Below the pieces are notes generated by a model. That model worked only from the letters and a program-made list of their open reading frames with translations. It was not told where the DNA came from and did not search any database. This document shows positions 28,276-35,938 of a DNA stretch of 64,000 nucleotides, piece by piece. The stretch comes from JAJFUE01 sp039683515. Its GTDB lineage: Bacteria; Sumerlaeota; Sumerlaeia; MVZB01. Where the stretch lies: assembly GCA_039683515.1 (NCBI GenBank), contig JBDKRG010000030.1, forward strand, positions 6,868 through 70,867. The letters run 5' to 3'. Every line of letters starts with the position of its first letter. Position 1 is the first letter of the stretch. The translations under genes and the position numbers were made by a program.

Positions 28276-29684
28276 GAGCGGCACCCGGCCGGTCGGCCGG
28301 CCTCGCGGCCCGCCAGAAACGCCTCGGCCCACTCGTTTTCGCCCGGCGGCGCGCCGGGGGCGTCGATCGAGCAGTGCCGCGCGAAACGCGGTTCATGATC
28401 CAGGCGCCACACGAACGCGCGGTACGTCATGTTGCCGATCAGGTTCACGATCGAGGCGAGCCCCAGGCCGGCCGACCGCCGAATAATATGGCGGTATCGG
28501 AACGTCTCGCGATAAGCCCACTTGAAGCCGTCGAAGAGCTCCCGCGGGCTCATCCGGCGCGGCTCGAAGACGACGTGCATCGTGTCGTAGTCTCCCCAGT
28601 TGTAGCTCAGGATCCGGTCCTCGGCGGCCATCCGCCTGAACAGGGCCGTGCCCGGATACGGCGTGTAGAGCGAGTAGCGCGGGATGTCGACGCCGAGCTC
28701 CAGCACCTCATCGACGGTTTCGGCGAACACGGCCGGACCGTCCTCGTCGAGGCCGAACACAAAGCACCCCTGGACCGTGATGCCGTGGCCGTGGAGGGCG
28801 TCCATGACGCGCCGGTAGGCGTCGGCCCGGTTGAAGCCCTTGCGAATGCCGCGCAGGTTGGCCTGGTTGACCGACTCGAACCCGAGCAACAGGTAAACGC
28901 AGCCGCTCCGGCGCATCGCCTCGAGCAGGTCCGGGCGATTGGCGATCTCGACGGTGGCCAGGCCGCCCCATTTCTTGCCGAGCGGGGCAATGGCCTCGAA
29001 CAGCTCGCGCGCATACTCGGGGTCGTCGACGAGGCTCACGTCGTTGAAGCAGAACAGGCGGCCCGGGATGCTCTTGACGTCGGCGACGACGTCGGCGACC
29101 GGCCGCTTGTAATAGCGGGGCCACACGACCGGCACCGCGCAGAAATCGCACGTCCGCTTGCAGCCGCGCGTGGCGTGGACGCTGTCGGGCATCATGTAGC
29201 CGCCGCGCCGGATCAGATCGCGCCGGGGCGCCGGGACGCCCGCGATCCATTCGCCGCCGGCGTCCGCGTCGACGTAGCACGGCGCCATCGCGCCGCGCAT
29301 GAAGTCGTCGATCAGCCGCGGCCACGTCCGCTCCGCCATGCCGATCACGATGCTGTCGGCGTGGCGGATCGCCTCGCCCGGCAAAATCGTCACGTGAACG
29401 CCGCCGAGGACCACCGGGATCCCGCGCCGGCGGTAATGATCGGCGATCCTGTAGGCCGCCGGGGCCGTCCCCGTGATCACGCTGATCCCGACCAGGTCCG
29501 GATGCTCGCCGAGCGGGATCGTGTCGACGCTGCCGTCGACGATCCGGATCTCGATGCCGCTCCGGCCGCCGGCCAGCGCGGCCAGCGTCGTCAGCGACAG
29601 CGGCGCCTCGCGCATCGACCGGACCAGCGGGCCGATCTTGAGCTTGTGCATGTGCGCGTCGGGCATCAGGAGCAGAATCTTCAA
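28272..29684 (-). CDS. B12-binding-domain radical SAM protein (first of pair)
   Basis: 470 residues, a clear paralogue of the next gene. The cobalamin-binding half has PVVLGGVHVTILPGEA and ADSIVIGMAERTWPRLIDD. The iron-sulfur motif CxxxCxxC is in TRGCKRTCDFCAVP near residues 172-179, then LLLGFESVN and YTPYPGTALFRRM. It begins at TTG (29684) with GGAG upstream and is first in a five-gene operon. A near-consensus promoter (TTGACA-16 nt-TATATA) lies just upstream. Candidate chemistry is methylation or C-C bond formation on an unactivated carbon, by family analogy only. Confidence 0.85.
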   Translation of the reverse strand: MKILLLMPDAHMHKLKIGPLVRSMREAPLSLTTLAALAGGRSGIEIRIVDGSVDTIPLGEHPDLVGISVITGTAPAAYRIADHYRRRGIPVVLGGVHVTILPGEAIRHADSIVIGMAERTWPRLIDDFMRGAMAPCYVDADAGGEWIAGVPAPRRDLIRRGGYMMPDSVHATRGCKRTCDFCAVPVVWPRYYKRPVADVVADVKSIPGRLFCFNDVSLVDDPEYARELFEAIAPLGKKWGGLATVEIANRPDLLEAMRRSGCVYLLLGFESVNQANLRGIRKGFNRADAYRRVMDALHGHGITVQGCFVFGLDEDGPAVFAETVDEVLELGVDIPRYSLYTPYPGTALFRRMAAEDRILSYNWGDYDTMHVVFEPRRMSPRELFDGFKWAYRETFRYRHIIRRSAGLGLASIVNLIGNMTYRAFVWRLDHEPRFARHCSIDAPGAPPGENEWAEAFLAGREAGRPAGCRS

Positions 29685-29937
29685 CCGTCTCGCTCCGGGC
29701 TCAAATATTTATTCATATATATAGTGTTTATCTCTTGACTGTCAAGATGTCTTTATTCTATTCTGCCCGCCATCGGGCGTCCGTTTCGATCCCGGTCTGT
29801 TATCGTTGTCGCCGGGACAATCCGCAAGCAGGAACTCGGCGGGTTGCGGGGACGCGGGTTTCGTTTGGACGCCGGCCCGCCGGGGCACTATCATGCGTTC
29901 ACTGCAATGACCAACGCTCCCGATGAAAGGGGACCCG
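29685..29937. promoter_or_regulatory. Divergent promoter region with shared palindromic -35 box
   Basis: On the minus strand TTGACA (29745-29740), a 16-nt spacer and TATATA (29723-29718) form a near-consensus sigma-70 promoter for the five-gene operon. On the plus strand TTGACT (29735-29740), 18 nt, and TATTCT (29759-29764) form a promoter for the three-gene operon. The two -35 boxes overlap in the perfect palindrome TTGACTGTCAA (29735-29745). This stretch is strikingly AT-rich for the window. The remaining ~170 bp to 29937 show nothing else clear. Confidence 0.7.
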
Positions 29938-30390
29938 ATGATGAGCAACCGCTACCTTGTGCCGCGCGTGATCCTGGCGATCATGGCCGTTTACCATGTG
30001 GTTGTCGGCGTTGCGCTCAACTGCCCGCCGGAGTGGGTCAAGTGGGTGGCCGAGCAATGGTTCGGCATCAGCCGGCTGCCGGACGCGTCCTCGATCCACA
30101 TCGCCCGCATGCTCGGGGTCTACATGGCGGCGTTCGGCATCGCGCTGGGCACGGCCGCGTGGAACCCGGTCAAGAACCGCTCGATCCTGACGATCGGCAT
30201 CCTTCTCGCCGCGGTGCGCTGCGTTCAGCGCCTGGCCACCGCCGGCGATCTGCAGGCGTCGCTGGGGATCCCGCCGGCGAGCAACATCGCGCTGATCGGG
30301 CCGCTGGCCCTGTTCACCATCGTCCTGATCTATTTCCGGTGGCGCATTTACCTGCAGATGAAGGGCGGCGGCTCGGACTTCGCCCGGTAA
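29938..30390 (+). CDS. Four-helix integral membrane protein, unknown
   Basis: 150 residues with four predicted membrane spans (VPRVILAIMAVYHVVVGVAL; MLGVYMAAFGIALGTAAW; SILTIGILLAAVRCVQRL; IALIGPLALFTIVLIYF) and a conserved-looking loop CPPEWVKWVAEQWFGISRLP. I do not recognise the family; DoxX-like proteins are a loose comparison. ATG at 29938 follows AAAGGGG; adjacent ATGs at 29923 and 29941 are alternatives. It is the first gene of the plus-strand arm and 10 nt before the first radical SAM gene. Confidence 0.7.
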   Translation: MMSNRYLVPRVILAIMAVYHVVVGVALNCPPEWVKWVAEQWFGISRLPDASSIHIARMLGVYMAAFGIALGTAAWNPVKNRSILTIGILLAAVRCVQRLATAGDLQASLGIPPASNIALIGPLALFTIVLIYFRWRIYLQMKGGGSDFAR

Positions 30391-30400
30391 GAGAATTCGC

Positions 30401-31501
30401 ATGATCCGCATGCCATGGGACAACGCCACGGCCCCGAGCGCCATGATCGAAGTGACGGACGCGTGCAACATCGCGTGCGAGTGCTGCTACAAGAAGCTCG
30501 GCAACCGGTTCAGGACGCTGGCCGAAATCGAGCGGGACATCGACGACGCATGCAGGCTGCGGCCGCTTCACACGCTGACGATCTCGGGCGGCGAGCCGAC
30601 GCTTCACCCGGATCTGGAGGCCGTCATCGGCCGGATCAAGCGGCGCGGCCTCGTCGCGTTCCTGCTCACCAACGGCCTGCTCATCGACGGCCCGTCCATC
30701 GGGCGGCTCAAGGCGGCCGGTCTCGACGCGATCCTGTTCCACGTCGATACCGGCCAGCGGCGCCCCGACCTCGGCGGAGGGAGCGGCCTGGAAGCCGTCA
30801 CGGATCGCCTGGCCCGGCTCGCGCGGACGGCGGCCGAGGCCGGCCTCGACGTCTCCGCCTCGATGACGCTCGACGCGGCCGGACTGGCCCGGCCGGCCGA
30901 AATCATCCGGTTTTTCCTGGAGAACCGCGACCTGAACTTCCTGTTCCTGTCGCGCGGCATCCGGCCCGAATCATTTTACCGCGAGCGCGGCGGCCGGCCC
31001 GAAGCCGGCCTGAAAACGTTCACGGACGCGGTGCGGCGCGATTTCGGGATCGATCCCTTCTCGTTCATCCCCGACCGCGCCGGCGACGGAACCAACTGGA
31101 TCACCTACTTCATCCCGATCGTGTACGGCCGGGACGGATTCGAGACGTTCAGGATCGAGTCGGGGCGGGCCGACCTGGCGCTCATGCGGCTGCACCGCGT
31201 CCTGACGGGGCGCTACATTCAGAAAACCAGGCAAAACGCCTGCGTCACGCTCCTGCGGACGGTCGTCAACGGCCTGGCGACGGCGCGCCCGCGCGCGACG
31301 CTGCGGTTCGCGGGCCGCTGCGCAAGGCCGGGCTCGCGGCTCCGCCACAAGATGATCGTCTACGACCATGGCCCGTCCTGGACGGCGGGGGGCGAGCTTG
31401 CATGCTGCGCCTACTGCGCCACCGCGATCGTCCGCGACGGGGCGCTGGTCCCCTGCTGCCTCGCCGATTACCAGCCGGAAGGGGCCGGGACATGCTGCTG
31501 A
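30401..31501 (+). CDS. Radical SAM protein with cysteine-rich C-terminus
   Basis: 366 residues. The radical SAM motif C22-x3-C26-x2-C29 lies in VTDACNIACECCYKK, and SGGEPTLHPDLEAVI is the SAM-binding GGE motif. A C-terminal cysteine group (AGRCARP, ELACCAYCATAIV, LVPCCLADY) could bind an auxiliary cluster. Its stop lies inside the next gene (10-nt overlap). It is a diverged paralogue of that gene: a 36-nt block at 30587-30622 is 35/36 identical to 31867-31902. Reaction unknown. Confidence 0.85.
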   Translation: MIRMPWDNATAPSAMIEVTDACNIACECCYKKLGNRFRTLAEIERDIDDACRLRPLHTLTISGGEPTLHPDLEAVIGRIKRRGLVAFLLTNGLLIDGPSIGRLKAAGLDAILFHVDTGQRRPDLGGGSGLEAVTDRLARLARTAAEAGLDVSASMTLDAAGLARPAEIIRFFLENRDLNFLFLSRGIRPESFYRERGGRPEAGLKTFTDAVRRDFGIDPFSFIPDRAGDGTNWITYFIPIVYGRDGFETFRIESGRADLALMRLHRVLTGRYIQKTRQNACVTLLRTVVNGLATARPRATLRFAGRCARPGSRLRHKMIVYDHGPSWTAGGELACCAYCATAIVRDGALVPCCLADYQPEGAGTCC

Positions 31502-32811
31502 CCCAAACCCGCGTCTTCTGCCCCGAATGCGGCCTCAGCCACGACGGCGAGATCGTCGTTCGCGACGGCGCCGTCTACGGGATCACGCATTGCGCCGTGG
31601 CGACCCGCGAGCACCTGATCTCCTCCAACGCCGAGCTCTACCTCCTGCTGCGCGGCCGCTCGACCGTCGATCCCGCCGCGCCCGTCCGGTCCGGCCTCAA
31701 GCATTTCATCAACTTCATCGAGATCACGAACGCCTGCAATTTCCGCTGCGCGATCTGCGTGGCGCACGAGCCGGGCGAAGAGGGCGACCACTTCCTGCCC
31801 GCCGGCGAAGTCGTGCGCCGGGCCGAGGCCGCGCGCCGCGGCGGCGCCCGCATCCTGCACCTGATCGGCGGCGAGCCGACGCTTCACCCGGACCTGGAGG
31901 CCATCCTCGAGCGGCTGGCCCGCATGCGCCTGAGCGTGGCGATCATCAGCAACGGCTACCTGCTCGGCCGCGATCCGGAGCTGGCGCGCCGGCTCAAGCG
32001 CGCCGGCCTTTCCCGCGTCTGCCTGCAGTTCGACTCGCTCGACCGGGCGACCCTGCACAAGCTCCAGCGCGACCGCCTGCCGGAAAAGAACGCCGCGATC
32101 CGGAACATCCTCGCCGCGGGCCTGAACATCGGGTTCAACTGCATCGTCACACGCGACAACCTGGCCGAGCTGCCGCGCCTGCTCGACCACCACCTGCGGC
32201 TCGGCCGCGGGCTGCGCAACATGATGTTCACCTCGGCCGCACCCTCGGGGCGTTTCGAACTGGCCCGCGACGAAGGCGTTGACCGCGAGGAAATGATCAC
32301 AGCCCTGCTCGGGGCCGGCCCGCGGTATCATTTCGGCGTCGACGATATTTTCCCGCTCCCGACCTACCACCCGTGGGGGCTCGAGGTGCACCCCGATTGC
32401 GGGGTCAACCTGGTCCTCGCGCGGACGCCGGACGGGATCGTGCCGCTCAACCGATTCATCGATCTGCCCGCCCTCTACCGGCGTCTCGCGGGGGTCGGCG
32501 ACGGCGAGGGATTCTACCCGCGCCACATCCGCCCCGCGCTCCACGCGCTCGCGGCCGCGCGCCGCGGACGGCGGCTCGAGACCTTGAAACTGGCCCTGCG
32601 CATGCTGCTCGACCGCCCGGACGTCTCGCTGATCAACGTCGGGATCGCCGACTACCGCGCGGTGATGTTCCTCGACGAGCAGCGCCTTCGCCGCTGCTCG
32701 TCCGTTTCGCACACCTCGACCGGGCCCGTCAAAAATTGCATGTATTACTTCGGCGGCCCGCGCCATCCGGATTCGCGCGTCAACGAGATCAAGCGCCGCC
32801 GGCCGCTTTGA
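31492..32811 (+). CDS. Radical SAM protein with N-terminal zinc-ribbon (Tes-like architecture)
   Basis: 439 residues. The N-terminus FCPECGLSHDGEIVVRDGAVYG..C (Cys10, 13, 34) resembles the start of archaeal MJ0619/tetraether lipid synthase-type proteins. The radical SAM motif C82-x3-C86-x2-C89 follows (ITNACNFRCAICVAHE), then LIGGEPTLHPDLEAIL. The C-terminal part has more cysteines (HPDCGVN, RRCSSVSH, KNCMYYFGG) that could hold an auxiliary cluster. The Tes comparison rests on layout only. ATG at 31492 has GGGGCCGGGA upstream; an open frame back to 30415 is a shadow of the previous gene. Confidence 0.82.
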   Translation: MLLTQTRVFCPECGLSHDGEIVVRDGAVYGITHCAVATREHLISSNAELYLLLRGRSTVDPAAPVRSGLKHFINFIEITNACNFRCAICVAHEPGEEGDHFLPAGEVVRRAEAARRGGARILHLIGGEPTLHPDLEAILERLARMRLSVAIISNGYLLGRDPELARRLKRAGLSRVCLQFDSLDRATLHKLQRDRLPEKNAAIRNILAAGLNIGFNCIVTRDNLAELPRLLDHHLRLGRGLRNMMFTSAAPSGRFELARDEGVDREEMITALLGAGPRYHFGVDDIFPLPTYHPWGLEVHPDCGVNLVLARTPDGIVPLNRFIDLPALYRRLAGVGDGEGFYPRHIRPALHALAAARRGRRLETLKLALRMLLDRPDVSLINVGIADYRAVMFLDEQRLRRCSSVSHTSTGPVKNCMYYFGGPRHPDSRVNEIKRRRPL

Positions 32812-32844
32812 CGCTTCACCATCCGGCGCCCGACGATCCGGGTC

Positions 32845-33786
32845 TCAGGCGCCCGGCCGGACGGCTTGCCGCAGCAGTTCCACGTCGCGCAGCGGCGGCG
32901 CGCCGAAGAGCCGCTTGTAATCGCGGCTGAAATGCGAGGCGTCCTCGTAGCCGACCCGGAAGCCGGCCTGAGCCGCGTCGAGGTCCTCGCCGAGCATCAG
33001 CCGGCGGGCCTCGTGAAGCCTCAGTTTCTTCTGAAACTGCAGCGGGCTCATCGCGGTGACGGCCTTGAAGTGGTGATGGAAGCTCGAGACGCTCATGCCG
33101 AGCTTTCGCGCCATGCTCTCGATCCGCAGCGGCTGGTCGAAGCCCTCGCGGAGGAGCGCGATGGCGCGGGCGACGTGGTGCGTGCGGCCGCCCGCCACGG
33201 CAAGCTGGCGAAGCCGGTCGCCTTGCGCGCCCATCAGGAGCCGGCAGATGATCTCGCGCGTCACGAGCGGCGCCAGAACCCTGTACTCGGCCGGGGCATC
33301 GACAAGCCTCACAAGCCGCAGCACCGCGTCGAGAAGGTCCGCGTCGAGCCGGCTCACGTCGACCGCGTTCAGGTCCGTCCGGCCGCGCGACCACTGCCGG
33401 GCCTCTTCGGCAATCACCGCGGCGACGAGGGACAGGTCGAGATCGAGGCTGAGGCCAAGATACGGCTCGTCCTTCGTTGCCTGCACGATCCGGGCCGTGA
33501 CCGGCAGATCGACGCCGGCAATCAGGTAGTGCGCGGGGTCGTAGCGATACCGTTTCGCGCCGACGTGAACCTCCTTGCTCCCCTGGGCGATCACGCAGAA
33601 AACCGGCTTATAGACGACATGAAGCGGCCCGGTGGCGGCGGATTGCCGGTGCAGATGCAGGCCCGGTTGAGGCTCGAGCGAGCCGTCCCCGGCAACGGCG
33701 CTCATGATGCGCTCGGCCAGCTCGTCCCGGCCGGCCTGCATCCTCCGGGCGTCGCGATCGTCGGACTGGGGACTTTTCAGCGCCAT
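32845..33786 (-). CDS. AraC family transcriptional regulator
   Basis: 313 residues. The N-terminal cupin-like AraC_N domain (GLHLHRQSAATGP, FCVIAQGSKEVHVG, RYDPAHYLIAGVDLPV) precedes a C-terminal double helix-turn-helix (IESMARKLGMSVSSFHHHFKAV; AAQAGFRVGYEDASHFSRDYKRLFG). This subgroup commonly sits beside, and regulates, oxidoreductase genes. Its ATG at 33786 is 5 nt after the flavodoxin gene; the two are one operon. The longer open frame into that gene is not used. Confidence 0.9.
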   Translation of the reverse strand: MALKSPQSDDRDARRMQAGRDELAERIMSAVAGDGSLEPQPGLHLHRQSAATGPLHVVYKPVFCVIAQGSKEVHVGAKRYRYDPAHYLIAGVDLPVTARIVQATKDEPYLGLSLDLDLSLVAAVIAEEARQWSRGRTDLNAVDVSRLDADLLDAVLRLVRLVDAPAEYRVLAPLVTREIICRLLMGAQGDRLRQLAVAGGRTHHVARAIALLREGFDQPLRIESMARKLGMSVSSFHHHFKAVTAMSPLQFQKKLRLHEARRLMLGEDLDAAQAGFRVGYEDASHFSRDYKRLFGAPPLRDVELLRQAVRPGA

Positions 33787-33791
33787 CGGCC

Positions 33792-34328
33792 CTACGCCTT
33801 TTTTCCCATCTCGCAGGCCTGCCTCATGGACGGGCTCGTCTTGATGTCTCCCATTTTCCATGCGCCGACCCCATAAATGACACCTTTTTCTATCGCCCCG
33901 GTCAGGCACGAGGTAAAGCCCCGGAACCCTTCGAGGGTCCTTTCCAGCGCCGGCTTGCTGTTGACGGCCGCCGTCATGATGAAATAAAAATCCTTGCCGC
34001 TGATCTCGCCGTAGCGCGCGCACGTCCGGTCGATCAGCGTCTTCATCTGCCCGCACATCGTGTAGAAATAGACGGGCGTGGCCATCACGATCACGTCGGC
34101 CGCGATCATCTTCTCCAGCACCTCGACCATGTCGTCCTTCTGCGAGCAGCGCTTGCCGCTGAAACAGGCGCCGCACCCGGTGCAGTAATTGATCGTCTTG
34201 TCCTTGAAATAGATTTTCTCCGCCTCATGGCCGGCCTCGCGCGCGCCCTCGATAAACCGGTCGCACAGCAGGTCCGAATTGCCGCCCTTGCGCGGGCTCG
34301 ATGATAAAACCAGAATTTTTTTGCTCAT
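33792..34328 (-). CDS. Flavodoxin-fold FMN-dependent reductase
   Basis: 178 residues with the FMN phosphate loop SSSPRKGGNSDLLCDRF, a cysteine patch CTGCGACFSGKRC typical of the NADPH-dependent FMN reductase/multimeric flavodoxin group, and ATPVYFYTMCGQMKTLIDR. It likely reduces quinones or other acceptors with FMN in the cytosol. ATG at 34328 has AAGGAAG upstream; the frame continues to 34349 without support. Co-transcribed with the AraC regulator. Confidence 0.88.
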   Translation of the reverse strand: MSKKILVLSSSPRKGGNSDLLCDRFIEGAREAGHEAEKIYFKDKTINYCTGCGACFSGKRCSQKDDMVEVLEKMIAADVIVMATPVYFYTMCGQMKTLIDRTCARYGEISGKDFYFIMTAAVNSKPALERTLEGFRGFTSCLTGAIEKGVIYGVGAWKMGDIKTSPSMRQACEMGKKA

Positions 34329-34661
34329 TGCGCACTTCCTTTTGGCCATGTCGAATTTGTGCGTTCACTCGAAAATACGTTTGCAGTGGAGCGCTGAAGG
34401 CGCGATTCATTTACACGTGATGCGCTCGATGAAGCGCTCCTTCAGAGCGCATTTGTTTGCCGTCCTTATCCTGGGGCTGCGCTTCGCTGCGCCCCAGGCT
34501 GGTATCAATCGCGCCGTTGGCGCTCACGCGGAATTTGTGCTCATTTTGCATTCGACCTCGAGCCTTACGAAGCAATCGAAATCGAATCCGCATCCCTCCG
34601 TTTGATACGCGCTCATTCGAATTTCGCCCGATCGCATCGCCCAAATAACGGGAATCGATGC
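34329..34661. repeat. Intergenic region with shortened palindromic element, copy B
   Basis: No gene. GCGCTGAAGGCGC (34391-34403), an inner GCGCTC..GAGCGC pair, one CCTGGGGCTGCGCTTCGCTG hairpin near 34470-34500, and GCGCCGTTGGCGC (34511-34523) form a reduced version of the elements at 3333 and 49800. A 10-bp direct repeat GAATTTGTGC lies outside it at 34353-34362 and 34531-34540. Confidence 0.75.
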
Positions 34662-35645
34662 CTAAACCGTGATCAAATCATACTGATCGTTGCCCATGTT
34701 CAGCTCTTTCATGTATGACAGCTGGCGCAGGCCCTTGCGGGATTCGATGCGTTCCTTGAGGTCGTGGAGTTCGGCTTCGGGCAGCCGATACACCATGTCG
34801 ATGGACGCCTGATCGACGGCCAGCAGATCGGTCGAGGCCAGGATGCCCAGGTCGCGCGCCTTGACCGGCGCGGCCGCGGTGCCGGCGCAGTCGCAATCCA
34901 CCGACATGTTGCGCAGCACATTGATAAACACGATCCTCCGGCCGAAGTGATCGACCGTGGCTTTTGCCGACTCCACCATGTTCTCCTGGAAGGGTTCCCC
35001 TTTAAGCCAGAGCTCGTAATTCTCGTGGTCGGGGGCGGCGTGGACCATTTTCTTGCCGATCGCCCCATCCACGCAGCCGATGGCGATATTCTTCAACGAA
35101 CCGCCGAAGCCGCCCATGAGGTGCCCCTTGAAATGCGTCAGCACCACCATCGAATCATAATCAAGCATGTGTTTGCCGACCGACATTTCCTTGAAGCGTT
35201 TGCCGCCTTTGACGGGGATCATCGCCGCCCCGTCCTCGTCCATGATGTCCACCGGGCAGAAATCCCAGCCGTTGATCCTGATGGTTTCGCGGTGGTCCGC
35301 CGTCGTATAGCGCTTTCCCTTGTACAGGGTGTTGGTTTCCACCAAACTGCTGTTGGGGATGCGCTGCTGCAAGGCTTTGACCATGTCCCGCGGCAGGATG
35401 TTCGGCCCGTGCGGCTCGCCGGTGTGGATTTTGATGGCGACCTTGCCCGTGATGCCCTGATTGATCTTCGAGTAGATTTTCAGCAGCCCGTCGGCGCCGA
35501 TGTCCTTCGTGAAGAACACCTTGGATTTGTTCGATGCCGTCGCGGCAGTGCCGCCGAGCGATTCACAACCGGCAATAGCCGCCGTGCCCAGCGCGATGGC
35601 GGTTGTCTTGAGAAAAGTCCGGCGGGATATCTCGTCCTGCATCAT
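34662..35645 (-). CDS. Tat-exported DUF362 domain protein
   Basis: 327 residues with a twin-arginine signal (ISRRTFLKTTAIALGTAAIAGC) that also contains a lipobox-like cysteine. DUF362 hallmarks include KVAIKIHTGEPHGPN, MVVLTHFKGHLMGGFGGSLKNIAIGC, and ASTDLLAVDQASIDMV. DUF362 proteins often pair with ferredoxin domains; here no CxxCxxC cluster is seen. Role in periplasmic redox or metal handling is speculative. ATG at 35645 chosen for AAAGGAA upstream and position of the signal. Confidence 0.85.
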   Translation of the reverse strand: MMQDEISRRTFLKTTAIALGTAAIAGCESLGGTAATASNKSKVFFTKDIGADGLLKIYSKINQGITGKVAIKIHTGEPHGPNILPRDMVKALQQRIPNSSLVETNTLYKGKRYTTADHRETIRINGWDFCPVDIMDEDGAAMIPVKGGKRFKEMSVGKHMLDYDSMVVLTHFKGHLMGGFGGSLKNIAIGCVDGAIGKKMVHAAPDHENYELWLKGEPFQENMVESAKATVDHFGRRIVFINVLRNMSVDCDCAGTAAAPVKARDLGILASTDLLAVDQASIDMVYRLPEAELHDLKERIESRKGLRQLSYMKELNMGNDQYDLITV

Positions 35646-35880
35646 GCTCGATATTCCTTTCCGATGCGCCTCCGTGGAAGAGGCCGTTATTCCGTGGGTT
35701 TCTGCAAAGGTCGATGGGGCGATCGGCATGGGATCCGGGTTCCTGTGCCGGAGGCCTCAAGGCGCCCCCCCGGCATCGATCTGGATCATAACCGTTCTTG
35801 CGGCGGAGGTGGTAGAACGCCACTGGCAGGTTATTGAACGATTCTGCAAAACTTGCAGGAATGGCTATTGCGCCAATCAA

Positions 35881-35915
35881 GAAATCCCCGGCCGGGATGG
35901 CCGGCCGGGGATTTC
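35881..35915 (-). terminator. Symmetrical hairpin after the ceramidase-like gene
   Basis: GAAATCCCCGGCC-GGGAT-GGCCGGCCGGGGATTTC forms a long GC-rich stem 24 nt beyond the stop at 35939, with a short T-rich tail on the minus strand. Confidence 0.7.
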
Positions 35916-35938
35916 GTCGCGTCATATGCTGGGGTTGC

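Noticed and set aside
30415..31491. Open frame upstream of and fused to the second radical SAM gene
   Set aside because: It is the shifted reading of the first radical SAM gene; the ATG at 31492 with a ribosome site starts a complete zinc-ribbon plus radical SAM protein.
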